From: Chaetorhynchus papuensis
Taxonomy: Eukaryota > Chordata > Aves > Passeriformes > Rhipiduridae
Length of the DNA: 64,000 bases
NCBI GenBank assembly: GCA_013396525.1
Contig: VWYX01000363.1
Location: forward strand, 706,033 to 770,032
Direction of reading: 5' to 3'
Position 1 is the first letter of the stretch, and each line of letters begins with the position of its first letter. Under the pieces are notes generated by a model, which was not told the origin of the DNA, ran no database searches, and saw nothing but the letters and a program-made list of their open reading frames with translations. Position numbers and translations under genes: made by a program. Below, in pieces: positions 50,701 to 63,041 of this stretch.

Positions 50701-53700
50701 GCATCCATTTACTAAGTGCTCAAATTTATGCTCCTTTTCTGCAGGAAGGTGTCCTTCAAATGAATTGCAGGACTCATGAAACTGGATTAGCAATGTCATA
50801 AATCACACACCTGCCAAAATAACAGCATAAAAAGTGAGACTAAATATAACTTACATCTGATTTGAATAGATACAATCTATATTTAACAATTTGTTATAAC
50901 TCAAATATTAGCAGACACTTATTCAAATATCAACATAAATCACAGCATTACTTTTAATTTTCCTATAGTTAATTGTTTTAAAAACAACTTTTAAGCTTTT
51001 GCAATGCCCTCATTTATGATTTAATAAGTTTTGAATTTGCATAAAGAAGAAGCTTGCAAATTTATGCTTCACAAACATTCTGCCAGTGCTTCAACTCCTT
51101 TTCCTCCAAACCAAACTGTAACAAATTCCTAGCTTACATTTCTCAAATTACCAATGAAATGCTTCACAAACCAGGACCATCCTTTAAACTGCAAGTAATA
51201 AAAGCCAGTTTCCTTCATGCATACTGGAAAGAACAATATTTCTCTACAGAGTGAATTTCTAAGACTCAAACTTAGTTTCCATATTTATCTTCAAACCCCC
51301 TGTATTAAGAGCACAAACTCTCAGTGTTACAGGGCGATTTTGTGAGCTATGTTTTACTGCATAACCTGGACTCTCCAACACACAGAGTATATCTCGGAAA
51401 ACCATCACAGAGATCTCTGTAAGGACTTTAGAAAAGGAACCAAGAGGTATCCAAGCACCTTCACCTCCCAAGAGAATCGGAGTGTAAAACTTGGGAAGCA
51501 CACTTCTAAGCAAAGATCTGCGATAATTCATTAACTTAATGCTGTAAGTAGACCAGTCAACTGCTGAGGCAGAAATGGAAACAGAAAGAAGAACAGAATT
51601 CAGAATCATCATCATTCACAAAGTCAGTGTACATTTATACCAAGAGACAGACAGAATTTTGTTTCAGAACACACAAATTCCCGCAAAACAACAGAAATAA
51701 TGCATAATGTCCCAAAAATAAAGGAACAAACTGCCACTTCATGCTGAAGTCCTCAGAATAATGACAGTACAAAATATTTTACATCTGAATCTCTAGTCAC
51801 TCTAGACTTTTTCCTTTTTTCATAATGAATAATGCGTTAGAAAACAGCAGTTAAGAAAAAAGCCATGCAGAACTTGCTGTAACTGGTTCTGCCACCCAAA
51901 TATCAATGTCATTAGAAGAACTACAATTACATTTCTGTGAATAAGAGCCTGAAATACCAGAAAGCACAAAGCAAACAACAAGAAATATTCAAAGTTTCAG
52001 ACAGAATTAATTAGAAACGTAAGCAGTCCACATCAGAGCTACTGCTTTGCCCCATACGCAGTTTATACTTTTGCCTCCTTTTAAGGACACTTAATAGATA
52101 ACATTATCATAATGCTCACATTTTTCCTCAGAGTTTCCTCTTTCCTGACAGAATGATTTATAATGAATTGTTGCAATCAGCCACCCGTTCATCTGATTAT
52201 GCCCTTTCCAGCAAGTGAAACCCGAGCCACACTGGGAATGTGAACACAGAGACCTGAGGAGCCCCAGGTGACACAGATGCCTAAAGAAGGCAATACCCAG
52301 TGGAACTGAACAGAGGTGAAACAAGCCCTGCACCACTGCCAACAGTTTCCAAAGAGCTCGGTTTAACCCAGGACAGCATCAGCACACACAGCTCCACAGC
52401 TGGTCCTGCAGGTCACCAGGGAGCCTCGTGCAGGGTTGTGTCCATCTCCTGGTCACTCACACACCGAGGCTTTTCATTTCCAATTCGGATGGGGCAAAAC
52501 AGGGGAGAAAAAAAAATATATGAAAAAAAGGGGACTAAACAGAGTGAGGAAAAAGGGGGACTGGCAGGAGAGCAAGAGGTAAGAGGTCAGGAAGAGCAAA
52601 GAGATTTGTCATATCAGAGGCGTTCTGTAAGAGATGAGTTCCTACCAGCTCCACTTTTCCACGGAAGCAACTGAGGAAAGTTGTGCAAAACCACAGGGGG
52701 CCACAAGACCAGCCCACACCATAATCAACATCCCTCACCACTCCATGCTTCTGTCTTCTGGACAGAAGTTCCAGATGATGACCTTGCAACCTGCCTCATC
52801 TTTAACAGTTTTCCTATCGTTTTGTCTTCTCAAAGAGCACCTTGTACTTAAGATTTATTCCCTGCAAGCTAAACCCTTTTTTCAAGTCCAATCTTGCTTA
52901 ATGAGTTACTTTTTATTATGGGAAGCTTTTTTATGCGTTGTTTGTTCTGTCAAGCCCAAATAACTGCTGACATTCTAATCATGAGGCCCCTTAGAAAAAA
53001 AAAAAGGTCTTTTACTTAAAAGCAATCTTTTCATTTGCCTATAAAGCAATTATATATCATGTTTAAATCATTTTAATATAAAAATAGCCTGCCCACATTT
53101 TAAATATTGCAGAGAATATAATAAATAAAACTGTCCTCTTCAGATTTTAATCATTCCCTCTCTTACTTAAATCTGAATTTAACATATTCCTACAGCACCA
53201 GCTTTCTTTAGTAGTTCTTCCCAAGCCCTGAAGAAGGAATTATCCTTCTGAAAACCAGAGACCAATCTCCAGCTCCTTACATGAAAGCTACTTTTTGTTG
53301 TAGCCCTATATAAAAACCAAATTCTGTGGGGAAACAGCTCCTAAGGCCAGCTTGAATTTAGCACACCATGTTCTTGCATATGTTTTGTCCATTCAGTCGA
53401 AAACTCTACCCTCTCCTTTCTCCTCCTCTTCTCCCTACAGAGCAAAGGCAATAGCTCTGAACCAACAAAGAACATAAAATACAGGAAGTTTTGCTCAACT
53501 GATTTAGTTATTCCAAGAAAAATGCAACTGTAAATCCCTGTCATATACATGCCTACTGCTGAATATTCAGAGCAGCAGTATTAAATAGCTACCCAGGACC
53601 TTCCCTAACACTAACAAACAAGCAAATATTGTAATACAATTTTTGTTCTTCTCGATTACAATCTGCCTGGGCACATTATTTCTCAAAAGGTTTTAATTTA

Positions 53701-56700
53701 GGTAAACTTGTCAATTACGCTACAAAGAAAACTTGGTAAATTTGTTTCTTTAAAAGCATTCAGTGTCTTTTAACAGTGCACAACATGGAAGTGATCAAGA
53801 TTTATTCCTCTGTCTAAAATACAGAAGCTTTCTTTTTTTTTTTTTTTTTAATTTAAGAAATGGATTCTAATAAAAGGCAACATTTGAAGTGGGCAGTGGC
53901 TCCCTCTTTAAAAGAAAAGCAGTGGCTTAATGCTGCATAATCTCTTCCCCTTCCACAGATAAGCCATGCCTGTTGGTTGCTTAGTTTCAGATACAGTAGC
54001 TGAGGCTACTGCTATGACTGGATGGAATTTGCATTAACTGCATTCAGAATCAGCTGCACAGGTGCAGTTGACTCATCTTGAATTCATAAAATTACAAGTT
54101 TTCACTATCAACAACTGCATAGCTATGTGTTCCCCCTTTTCTTTATTAGCAGATGGAAAAAGTACAATAGCATGTGCAATTCCAAGGATGTCTTGATCTG
54201 AACAGAAGACTTTTGTCATGAACATGGTTTCCATCAACCTTGCTAGAAGAAGAAATTCCAGTATCACAAAGGGATGCAGAAGGTTCTGATATTGGTTAGG
54301 ACAAAGGGCAGTCTTCTTACAAAGGGTATCACACTCCACCAGCAAAACTCCAACTACATCACAAAAACACCAGTAATTGCTCCACAGTTCAGACAGGGCT
54401 GGGTTTTGTACTATCCCACATCTCCATGCGAGGAAAGAGATCTAACTCCTCCTACTCAAAACTACGTTTGAATGTATATTTGCAAGGCAAACAAAAACAG
54501 CGACTGTTTTCTAAAAATGGCTACAATCTGCTGATATCCCAGTGGAGCTGAAAGCTCTGGCTCCCCCCATAAAACATGTCTAGGATACTAGATGTCTTCT
54601 CTTTGCCAAAGAAATACAAGACTACACTCTTCTTGTCTAGCAGCCTAAAGCAATGAGAGATAGCAAATGTTCTTACAATAAACAGCTCTTGCCATACCAG
54701 GGTAACTGGGAGAAAGATATGAGTGCAGCCTTTGTTCTTAATCTCTACTGATTAAGTTTATGAAAATCAAACATGGTAAGACTATTCTGAAAGACTTTTG
54801 AACAGACTTCCTTCTAAACCATGTGATATACAAAGAAAACCCAACATGACACCATGAAGCAGGTGAAAAAATGCAAGCTACTTGGCTGATGCCATACTAG
54901 CCAGAGGGAAGGCAGGTTTACTTGGGAGCTTACTTTGGCCACCATTTAAAGTTTGACAACAAATTCTACATTTGCTGCCACCTGTCTTGAAGTGGATGAA
55001 TTATAGGTGGTCATATTTTCTCCAAATATCTCTATCAAACACCAAATCTGTGATAGAACAAAGATGATAAACAACTCCAAGCGTTTTTCAATCATGTGGA
55101 GCATTTTCTACAACTAATATCAGATCTCTTTTGTCTTGTCCTTATAAAAGAAAAAAGGAGGTATTTTTTATCACACTCAAAATAAATTATATTAATCTCT
55201 AAATTTTGTTCAAATATGAAAGAGCTCCCAAGAAAGACCAATTCTGCATTGCATGGTTATCAAAAATGACTTACAATATGGCTCAAAAAACAAGAGTCCC
55301 TGAGTTGAACTCTTGATTTATGCAATGCCATGAGCCACAGCCAACCAAGAGGACATGCCACCCCGAGTGACCCAGTTTTGGAGACAGCATCTTGGTCATC
55401 TCCAAGATAAACAGTGCCCTGAGCAATCTTAGAAATCCATAAATGAACAAAACACTGACTGTGCATTACCCCAGACCAGGCTACTATCAATACTTCAGAC
55501 CACATTGCCACAAAAATATTATTCCAAAACTATTTTTCTTTATGCCTAAGAGAAAGCACAATCCATTCTAAACAGCAGGCAATCCCAATGGCAACTCTGA
55601 TCTCTGGAAAATTAGTTTTATCTATAAAAAAAAGGACAAAAAGCTTCCTGAAGAGAGAGCTTTTCCAGACCTCTGTACAGGACTTTTATGCCATCATAAT
55701 AGCAAGCCACAGTAGATTTAATATCTCTGTCAATAAACAAGTTTAGCATAATGTATTCTATCCACAGAGATCACACACCAATCATGATCACAAACCAATT
55801 ATGATAAACAGCAGTCCCACTGCCTATTTATTTTACTGGGGAAAGTTCGCTCCCCAGAATATGACACCTAGAGTGCAAAGGAGACTCTAATTCAGCCCTG
55901 TCTCCGTAAGGTACATTACTCCCCAAGCAAAAATGGATGCATGTTACTATTCTGAAAGAAAAATTCTGCACTGAGGATGAGCTCTAAAAGGACTGCAGGA
56001 ACACTAATTTTACATTTTACAGTTATCAGTGGTTGTAGACAATGTAAGGAATTTCTCTTTTTAGGTACTGAAACAGAGTTGCAAAGTCAGAATGACTTAG
56101 TCATCAAAGGAAGTAAGTCCACCCAATTTTACATACATAAAACAGGAGCTTAATAAGCTCAGTTGCATATAACAGAAACTAATTATCTTATCTGAAAATT
56201 GTTAAACACATACTTCACTGAAATGCTGAATAACTATTTAAAAATATGTAAGAAACAGAAAGGAGGGAATTAAAACCAAAATGCAGATAAGCAACAGGGA
56301 TCCAAAAGTTCAGGAACTTTAATCTATCTCTTTTCACAACAGAGGACTTGGAACCCACTCATGAGACCTTCGTCCTTGTCCAGAAGGTCACTGGGGAAAC
56401 TTGGGAGTTGGGCTGTGGCTCTGGATGTTCTGATCTTAAGGAGCAGGAAAGCTGTGAGTTTGACCAAGCACCTAACACAGCTAAGAAGAGAAGGTTTTTA
56501 CATCAGCTGCCATTTACTGATTTATTCATGCCTGTTATCACAAAAAATGGCCAGGGGAGAAAAAAAAAAAAAGAAGTAAAAAGAGAGAAAGGTTACTAGA
56601 CTTCAGCATCCTCTAAAGTTAGGCCAAAGGACAACCAGCCATGAGGAGCCACTGTGGCTGACCTCTCAAGGGCTAACTCTGGGTGCAGTAAAACCTTACT

Positions 56701-57822
56701 GGTACCCTTAAGCAGACAGTTCTACAGATAAAAAGATGTGAAATTTTTTCAAGAAATACACAAAAAAAGTGTTTAAATGAACACTGTGCAGAATCACTCT
56801 TGTTTCTACTCACAAGTGACCATCACTGCAGCCTTCTGAAACTAACCCAATACCACTGCCTATGCTGCAGTTTATGGAGATTGTCAGATTCATTCTCCAG
56901 ACCTGATTACGTTAATAATTAACTTACTCCCTTATCCTTCTCTTCATATGTCTTACTGAAAGATGAGTAATAGCACAAAACTCCTGTCCTAACTCCCATT
57001 TTTCCCTCCCTCTGTTATTGTTGCAGGGACTTCAGATTTAGACACAATAAACAGAGATTACATTCCTGTATTAAGGTGTGCCAGAAACCTGAGTTCTTTC
57101 AGCCACAGAAGTACTGTAACACATTCCCTCTAATTATTATGCAATATTACAGTCTTCTACAGCAGGAAGAGTAATTTCATGGTTACAATCCAGCCCATTC
57201 ACTAGAAACTGTTATACAGCACTTTCAGAAGGAAGGATTATGACTAAAACAGGACTGTTGAGTCAAAGAGACAAAATAAGAAGCTTGTACAATTTAGCTT
57301 TACCACAACACTGGTATTTATCACCTTTTCACACATGCACATTTTGTATGAATTGTCTTAGAAGCAAAATACCAGTAAGTACTTCAGTTTATTTACCTTA
57401 TGTAATTACACATGAAAAGACTTTAAATCATTAATGTTTTAGAAATCCGTGTAATTTCATTTTCTCAACACTGTAGATATCTGGTCCCCAATAAATGACA
57501 GCAATATCTGAATACATAACTCACTTAAAAAAATCTCCAAGGTTACAACTTCATTTTTTCAGTTAGAAAAACTCTGAAAATATTTAGTATGTTTAGAAAT
57601 AAAAAAATATTTGCTTTAAATAAACGTGAACTTAACTATAAGGTCAGGCACATAACATTCTAAAATTGTATTTATGGTTCTCAGCTTCTTAACTCTCCAA
57701 TTTCATAATTCTTTTCCAAGAACAAAGAAATGGGAAAAAAAAAAAAAATCAGTTAACGCAATAATCATGCTACAGCTCTACATGCAACTGCATTAGAAGG
57801 TAAAACTTAAAACACGATATAC

Positions 57823-57893
57823 CTGCATGACACCTGGTAGAATGGATATCCTGGTAGAGGAAGAGAGTTTGAAAATCCAGACTGGCTCGACAT
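57823..57893 (-). CDS. PLEKHA7: Candidate alternative first coding exon of PLEKHA7
   Basis: On the minus strand an ATG at 57893-57891 opens 23 complete codons starting MSSQSGFSNSLPLPGYPF, then two bases (AG) before a GTATAT donor at 57822. That phase-2 end fits the single leading C of the WW2 exon at 23934, giving a serine at the join and then HNQQTT. A TAG lies in frame 27-25 bases upstream of the ATG with no intervening ATG, so this ATG is the natural start of the reading frame. The -3 position is G, a fair Kozak context. A CpG-enriched patch begins about 240 bases upstream. A product starting here would lack WW1 and the first half of WW2, and so probably PDZD11 binding, while keeping the PH domain. 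An alternative is that TTTTTTTAG near 57951 acts as an acceptor and this is an internal 5'-UTR/coding exon. The exon is inferred, not matched to a known transcript. Confidence 0.55.
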
Positions 57894-60800
57894 TGCCTTC
57901 AGGTGTTGTAGCCACTTAAATCTCTTCTATATTCCATATGTTAATTCCTGGCTAAAAAAATATGTGCGTACGTATCCATCTGTACCTTTGTTCAGAGCTA
58001 ACTAAAAAGAAACCAAGTGCACATTCGAAGGTCTTGAAGATTCTGCCTGCATTTCAAACTGCTTCCTCAGGAGTAAAATTCCTAAAAGCCAACACCCTCA
58101 TGACATCACATACTACAAAATCATAAACACGCAATTGTCTCAGCGAGGCAAGGACAGCCCGTCGGTTCGGACTCGACAGAGAGCCCTGCACCGCATTCTT
58201 CTTGCAAACACAGTGCCTTTCAGGCAGAGACCTGCTGCCTGGAACAGCAGCCCTGCTCTGGCAGGCAGCCAGCAACCAGCACAACTTATTGCCAATGCCG
58301 CAAATCCCTCCGATCGGCTAATGAAGAGCCACACTGCAGGTGAAACGTCGCTCTAGCCCTTTACACCGATTTCCTTCTGAATGCACGAGATCCGTGACCT
58401 TGAACTTGGTGACAGAAACGTCATCTGAACATCTCAGTTAACTGCACACTGCATACTATTGTTTTATAAGCAAGATCAGATTGCACTGCACACACCACGG
58501 TAGCATGAAAAATCATACTGAGCTTCCCCTGCTGAAGAAGAATCCTCTAATGCTACACCCCCAACTATGGGAAAAGCAGGAGGGAAGGATAGGAGAGGGA
58601 ATCTTAAACCACATTATTTAAGCTACTGAATATAGAAATAAAATTATGTGCATGCCTTCCTGCAGTATTTGACTACTGCTTAAATCAAAGAAATATCAAA
58701 AGCAAGATTTCTTTTGATATACATACAATGGTAAGTTACGTTAAAGTTATTTGGGCATGCCTTCCTCAGGAGAGAAAAAGACTCCTGGAAAGCAGGAAGA
58801 CGCGAGTAGTCACAGTATTGCCCAGTGGCATGACTAATGTCAAATAGACTTAAATGATTATCTACCTACACTACTCTTAAGGAAGGTGTACAGTGCCCTC
58901 ACATATAGATTTCCTTAATTTAAGCAAAATTTTAAATAAAAGAGATTTTTTAAATTATTTCATTACCTATGCTAGCTGCACTGCAAGGCATTAAAATGTT
59001 GAGTTTCACACCTCTACCCCGTGACATACTATTTACTCTCATATTTCAATTCTGTCTCTCAGTTTTGGAAAAAGAACCGTCAGTTTCACCTGGTTTATCC
59101 CAAGTTTATAATCAGCATCTCCATCATAAGAAAAATGGTGCAAAACTTTGTCACTACCCTAGGTACCTTTTAAAGTCTGACTTCAAAGACATAGGTCACT
59201 GCATAGGGCTCCAATTCCAGAAGTCCCATAAAAATGCCAGGATAACAAAGAGAGCACCAAAAAAGAGTCTACCCAGAAAAGTAGGGGGTTTTTTTTATTT
59301 GCTCAACTGATACATCCAGAAAAACAAAGAAGCTTCTGGGTACGTCATTTTGCATAAACTTTTATCTCCTGGCTGTAAAGAAAGAGCATGAAAAGGCAGT
59401 TCAAGCACAGATAATGTTGTGGTATCAGCTGAATTTTTAAAAACAGACTTGAAAAATCACCATCTCTCTCACGTCTAATATGGAGCATTCACTCCAAAAC
59501 TCACCCCTCTCAAAAACCACTTGGGGAACACCAAAAAAAGTTGCATGCACGTGAGAGGAAGAGAAAACTCTACTAAACCTGTCCAAGTCCCCTTCGCCTG
59601 ATCAGGGATGTTAGGATAAGTACTGCTAACTTTCATCCCCATGGCCACAGCTGCTGAAGGACGTGCCAGTCGTTCCTCTGCACTGCCGTGGCTGGCCCTG
59701 AGGAGTCACCTTGTGTGCACACCCCTGAAACACTTGCATTTTTATTCTATATATTTACTCATCTTTTATTTGGCATGCTCTCAACACCGATAATGACAGC
59801 ATTAGCACATTTATGCGATAACTCTCATCTCAGAATAACTCTTCCTAGTCCCAGCCGGGATTTAGGATGTTTCCATTGGATTTGCCAGCTGAAAAAGTAT
59901 GTTAGTGTCAAGACGGCAGATTACAGGCTTATAAATTAGGAGTCTTAGAGGTTGCCAGTGGCTTGCCACGACATTTTGCAAAAATCACATAGTCCCTTAA
60001 TGCCTAGCTTATCCACATAATAAGGAAAATACTGCCTGACAGCAAAGAAATGATGTGAGGTTAATTTTCTTTTGTAATTAAGTATTGAAATCCTCTGATT
60101 AAAGATTTATGAAGGGATAAAACAGCTGTAGCATTTGAGGGAAAAGATGTGTGGGAATATTCAGAATAGAGCTTTCTTTCTTGTCTCCTGCTCCTAGCTC
60201 TAACACAACAGAAGCATTATTGCTCTGAAATTTCAATTTAAATATAAAAGCCATTTAAATTTTAAAATACGGTGGAAAGTGCAGTTTTTCAATGGGTGGA
60301 CAGCATTCCAAAGCATTTAAAGATGGGGATAAGTGAGATGACAATAAGCAGACAAAAACTGTATTTAGGATGATCTTTACAGAAGCAGAATCCTTCATTG
60401 GCAGGCACCACACCAGTTCAGTCATTCGGAAACAGAAAGGGAAAGCGTGGTTTAAGACAGAGAAAAGGGAATGAGAAAATCTGGTTAGGACCAAAGAGAA
60501 AGCCTCCACACAATGAAACCCAACATTTAACAAGCACCCCTTTTATTTTGCTGCACAAGCAGGCTACGTTACAGAACACAACTACTTTTGGGATCCAGAC
60601 CTAACTTGCCAAACACCACCTCCACTGAAAGAGACAAGTGGGTTTCATTCCAACTGCAGTCACGTCTGTTGGAAATTTACTTCCGTGTTTTGGAGCCAGC
60701 GAGCTCACTTAAAAATAACCACCTTCGAATTGTTTGACATGGCATGCCACGCAACACTTAGTACTCTGCTGGAACAAAATTAAACCAAGATAGTATGTTT

Positions 60801-61594
60801 GAGACACAAATACTGTGTGCTCCAGAATTTACAGTGACCTTAGTACTGAAGGAAGTGACCTGTTAGAGCATTTAATGCTGCTGCTTGAAAAGGTATGAAA
60901 TACTTAACTGAGATCTAACTGCACTTCAAAAAGCAAGGACGGGCCGAAAGACTGGAGAAGAAAAAGTTTATGACCACTTTCAGGTATTTCAAACACGTAG
61001 CATCCTTGGTAAACTAATGGAAAATTTGTTTAAAGTCAAGTCAGGCTGAAGAAGAAATACAAACTAACCTTGTTACTGGAATCTAAATCAATTTCGTCAA
61101 GTCTAGAACTGAAAGTAGGCATACTGTAGACAATGATGTGATTGTATATCAAAATGCTTATAAAATGTTCAGCATTCATAAAAACAGAATGAAGTGTCAT
61201 GCAGAAGTTATTGTTACATCAATACCATAAATCAGTAATTTACTCCCATCTAAAGCGTTACATTTGGTATTTTCACTGCGCGCTATATTAGTGTACAATA
61301 AATTAGACAGCAAATTAGAAAAAAAAAAAAAGAAATCCAAGAAAAACTTACATTCAGATTGAAAACAACAGTATTGCTCACAAAGAAAACACTACAAAGA
61401 TATTCAATATAATGAGCAGCACTTAGATGACATAACAAAGTCTTTCCCTCCTTTCTGTACGAAACACAAAAAATAAAGAAATATTCAACAATACTGAAGT
61501 AAAATGGCAAATTTGCAACTGAAGAAGGACACCATCACTGGAAATTCAAAACTCATGCAGAGTTAAAGACTAACTGGATATTTATATAGGGGAA
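57894..61594. other. Flank upstream of the candidate PLEKHA7 first exon
   Basis: 3.7 kb containing the CpG-enriched patch at 58129-58430. The remainder is AT-rich without a recognised gene or transposon. If the long PLEKHA7 isoform is used, this is also intron. Confidence 0.6.
58129..58430 (-). promoter_or_regulatory. CpG-enriched candidate promoter for the alternative PLEKHA7 first exon
   Basis: I count about 16 CpGs in 300 bases, well above the surrounding background. Within it are TCAAGGTCA on the minus strand at 58403-58395, a perfect extended nuclear-receptor half-site (ERR/NR5A type), TGACGT CRE half-sites on the minus strand (near 58423), an ATTGG (CCAAT-box) string at about 58292-58296, and the palindrome CCGATCGG at 58310-58317. 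The patch lies 240-540 bases upstream of the ATG at 57893, in the right place for a promoter. No TATA box was seen. The role is inferred from position and composition. Confidence 0.4.
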
Positions 61595-61662
61595 AAACAA
61601 ATAAACAAAATTCCCAAAACCCAAACAAATAAACAAAATTCCCAAAACCCAAACAAACAACC
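61595..61662. repeat. 28-bp tandem repeat, two copies plus partial third
   Basis: The unit AACAAATAAACAAAATTCCC followed by AAAACCCA repeats with exact period 28 (for example ATAAACAAAATTCCC at 61601 and 61629), then decays into AAACAAACAACCAACCC. It sits just past the point where similarity to the ERV integrase ends. Confidence 0.85.
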
Positions 61663-61744
61663 AACCCAGAAGTGGTGGCTGGAAGGAAAGAGGACTTGTA
61701 AACGACATCAGTACTTGGGAGAAAAAACCCATGTGAGAAAGCCA

Positions 61745-62775
61745 ACAAAATGTGTCTTTCAAGACCTGAAATCATGTTCCAGGCAGTGGCATGGTTTACT
61801 GGGAACATTTCCAGCCTGCCAGTTGTGGCCTCTACCATGATGAGGATGTAACTCTTGCCTTGGCATGTTCACAGCAATGGCCCAATGTGATCAATTTGCC
61901 AGGCTTCACCATACTGGAAACCCAGCCACCGCCCTCTGCTCCAAAGAGGCTTCACTTGTGTGGCTCGTTTGATGGCAGCACGTGTTTCAAACTGATGGAT
62001 AACTCGTGTGATGGCCTCCATGGTCACGTCCGCCCCTTGATCACGAGCCCATCTGTAGTTGCATCCCTTCCAAGATGCCCTGATGTTTCGTGGGCTCACC
62101 GGGCTATAAATAGCTCACCCTTTCTTTCCCAATCTAGGTCCACCTGAGCTATCCCAATTTTGGCAGTCTTATCTAGCCGTTCATTGTTTTGATGCTCCTC
62201 AGTGGCATGACTTCTGGGCACATGGGCATCTCCATGACGTACTTTCAGAGTCATGTTTTCTACCTGTGCAGCAATGTCCTGCCATAATGCAGCAGCCCAG
62301 ATGGGTTCACCCCTGCGCTGCCAATTGCTTTTCTTCCACTGCTGCAGCCATCCCCATAGGGCACTAGCCACCATCCAGGAGTCAGTACAGAGATCAAAAT
62401 ATGGGCCACTTTTCTCTCTCAGCAATCTCTAGGGCTAGTTGAATGGCCTTCACCTCTGCAAACTGGTTTGATTCGCCGTCCCTTCAGCAGGCTCGATGAC
62501 TTTTTGTGCGGGACTCCACATAGCAGCTTTCCATCTCCGACAGTTTCCTATCTCTCGGCAGGATCCACCAGCAAACAAAGCACAGCTTCTTTCGTTTTCC
62601 AGTAACTCGTTATATGGTGGTGCTTCTTGGGCACAAGTCACCTACTCAGGCAGTGCTCCAAAATCTCTGGCTTCTGGCCAATCCAAAATCTCTTCTTGTG
62701 GGGAGAGATAAGATAGAATTGAGCTACAGGCTGTGGAATATGCCATGGCAGCACAGAGAAGCTTGTCTCTGCCTG
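61745..62775 (-). pseudogene. ERVL-like endogenous retrovirus pol fragment (RNase H and integrase start), broken
   Basis: Read on the minus strand, this holds decayed pol sequence of the ERVL (spuma-like) class in order: an RNase H start near 62570 (LFAGGSC), a segment with TDSWMVASALWGW near 62380, VRHGDAH and TEEHQNN near 62230, the integrase zinc-finger region near 62000, and WQIDHIGPL plus MVEATTG near 61880-61820. Breaks are many. The first RNase H acidic motif has AGGS where the family has TDGS, so the catalytic aspartate is lost. There is a frameshift near 62450, a stop at about 62095, a further frameshift in the zinc-finger region (about 62070), and a stop just after the first integrase aspartate region near 61867. 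Similarity ceases near 61750. No gag, env or matched LTR was found on this strand. It is an inactive fossil. Confidence 0.85.
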
Positions 62776-62777
62776 AC

Positions 62778-63040
62778 TGTGGGGGGAAGAAATGCCATGT
62801 GACAGATGCACTATGGACAGGAGCCTGCCTGAAGCTGACAGACACCTGAACAGCACATGATCACCCCCAGATAAGGACATTAAGGAAGTGTGCTGCTGAC
62901 ATGGCAACGTGCGATAGGTTGCTTAGTGAAAAATACCATATAAGGAAATTATCTTCAAGAAGTGTCTAAAACCAGCTCGTTTCTTCGAATAAATGTCTCA
63001 GTATCCCTGCCAGTCTGAGTCCATGCCTCGGTCATTAACA
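62778..63040 (+). mobile_element. LTR-like sequence (probable solo or 5' LTR)
   Basis: A segment of about 263 bases begins TGTGGGG and ends TTAACA (TGT...ACA termini). It contains a TATA-type ATATAA at 62938-62943 and an AATAAA polyadenylation signal at 62988-62993, spaced as in compact avian LTRs with a short R-U5. It is oriented opposite to the neighbouring pol fragment, so it is not simply that provirus's own LTR. The 3' end abuts NCAPD3-derived coding sequence within one or two bases. The 5' boundary is uncertain because a minus-strand frame continuing from pol overlaps it to about 62845. Confidence 0.5.
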
Positions 63041-63041
63041 T

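Larger units (their letters stand above)
23935..57822 (-). other. 33.9-kb PLEKHA7 intron (if the upstream exon at 57823 is used)
   Basis: This long AT-rich stretch holds four CR1 fragments (26.6, 30.65, 38.0 and 43.57 kb), the duplicated 100-bp segment at 43.16 and 44.66 kb, a TATA-like string followed by a GC-richer block at 33.77-34.33 kb, a small E-box hairpin at 28.33 kb, and a TAAT/CRE-rich segment near 27.95-28.13 kb. I looked for the exon coding the first half of WW2 and did not recognise it. Between about 54.1 and 55.9 kb several stop-interrupted frames look loosely protein-like on both strands, but no family was recognised. Confidence 0.6.
1..57893 (-). other. PLEKHA7: PLEKHA7 gene, partial (gene-level span)
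   Basis: This span collects the six recognised coding exons and one candidate alternative first exon of PLEKHA7, read right to left. PLEKHA7 is known as a zonula adherens protein that binds p120-catenin and, through CAMSAP3, tethers microtubule minus ends; its WW domains recruit PDZD11 and its PH domain binds phosphoinositides. In 5' to 3' order the exons end in phases 2, 2, 0, 0, 1, 0 and 2, and every junction restores the frame. The concatenated product, compared with the human protein from memory, matches from the second half of WW2 through the end of the PH domain. PLEKHA5 and PLEKHA6 are less likely because the linker (MVSETSTA) and PH signatures (FVLADYCLFYYK) are those of PLEKHA7. The coiled-coil and proline-rich C-terminal half must lie left of position 1. 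Exons for WW1 and the start of WW2 were not found here. Confidence 0.92.
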
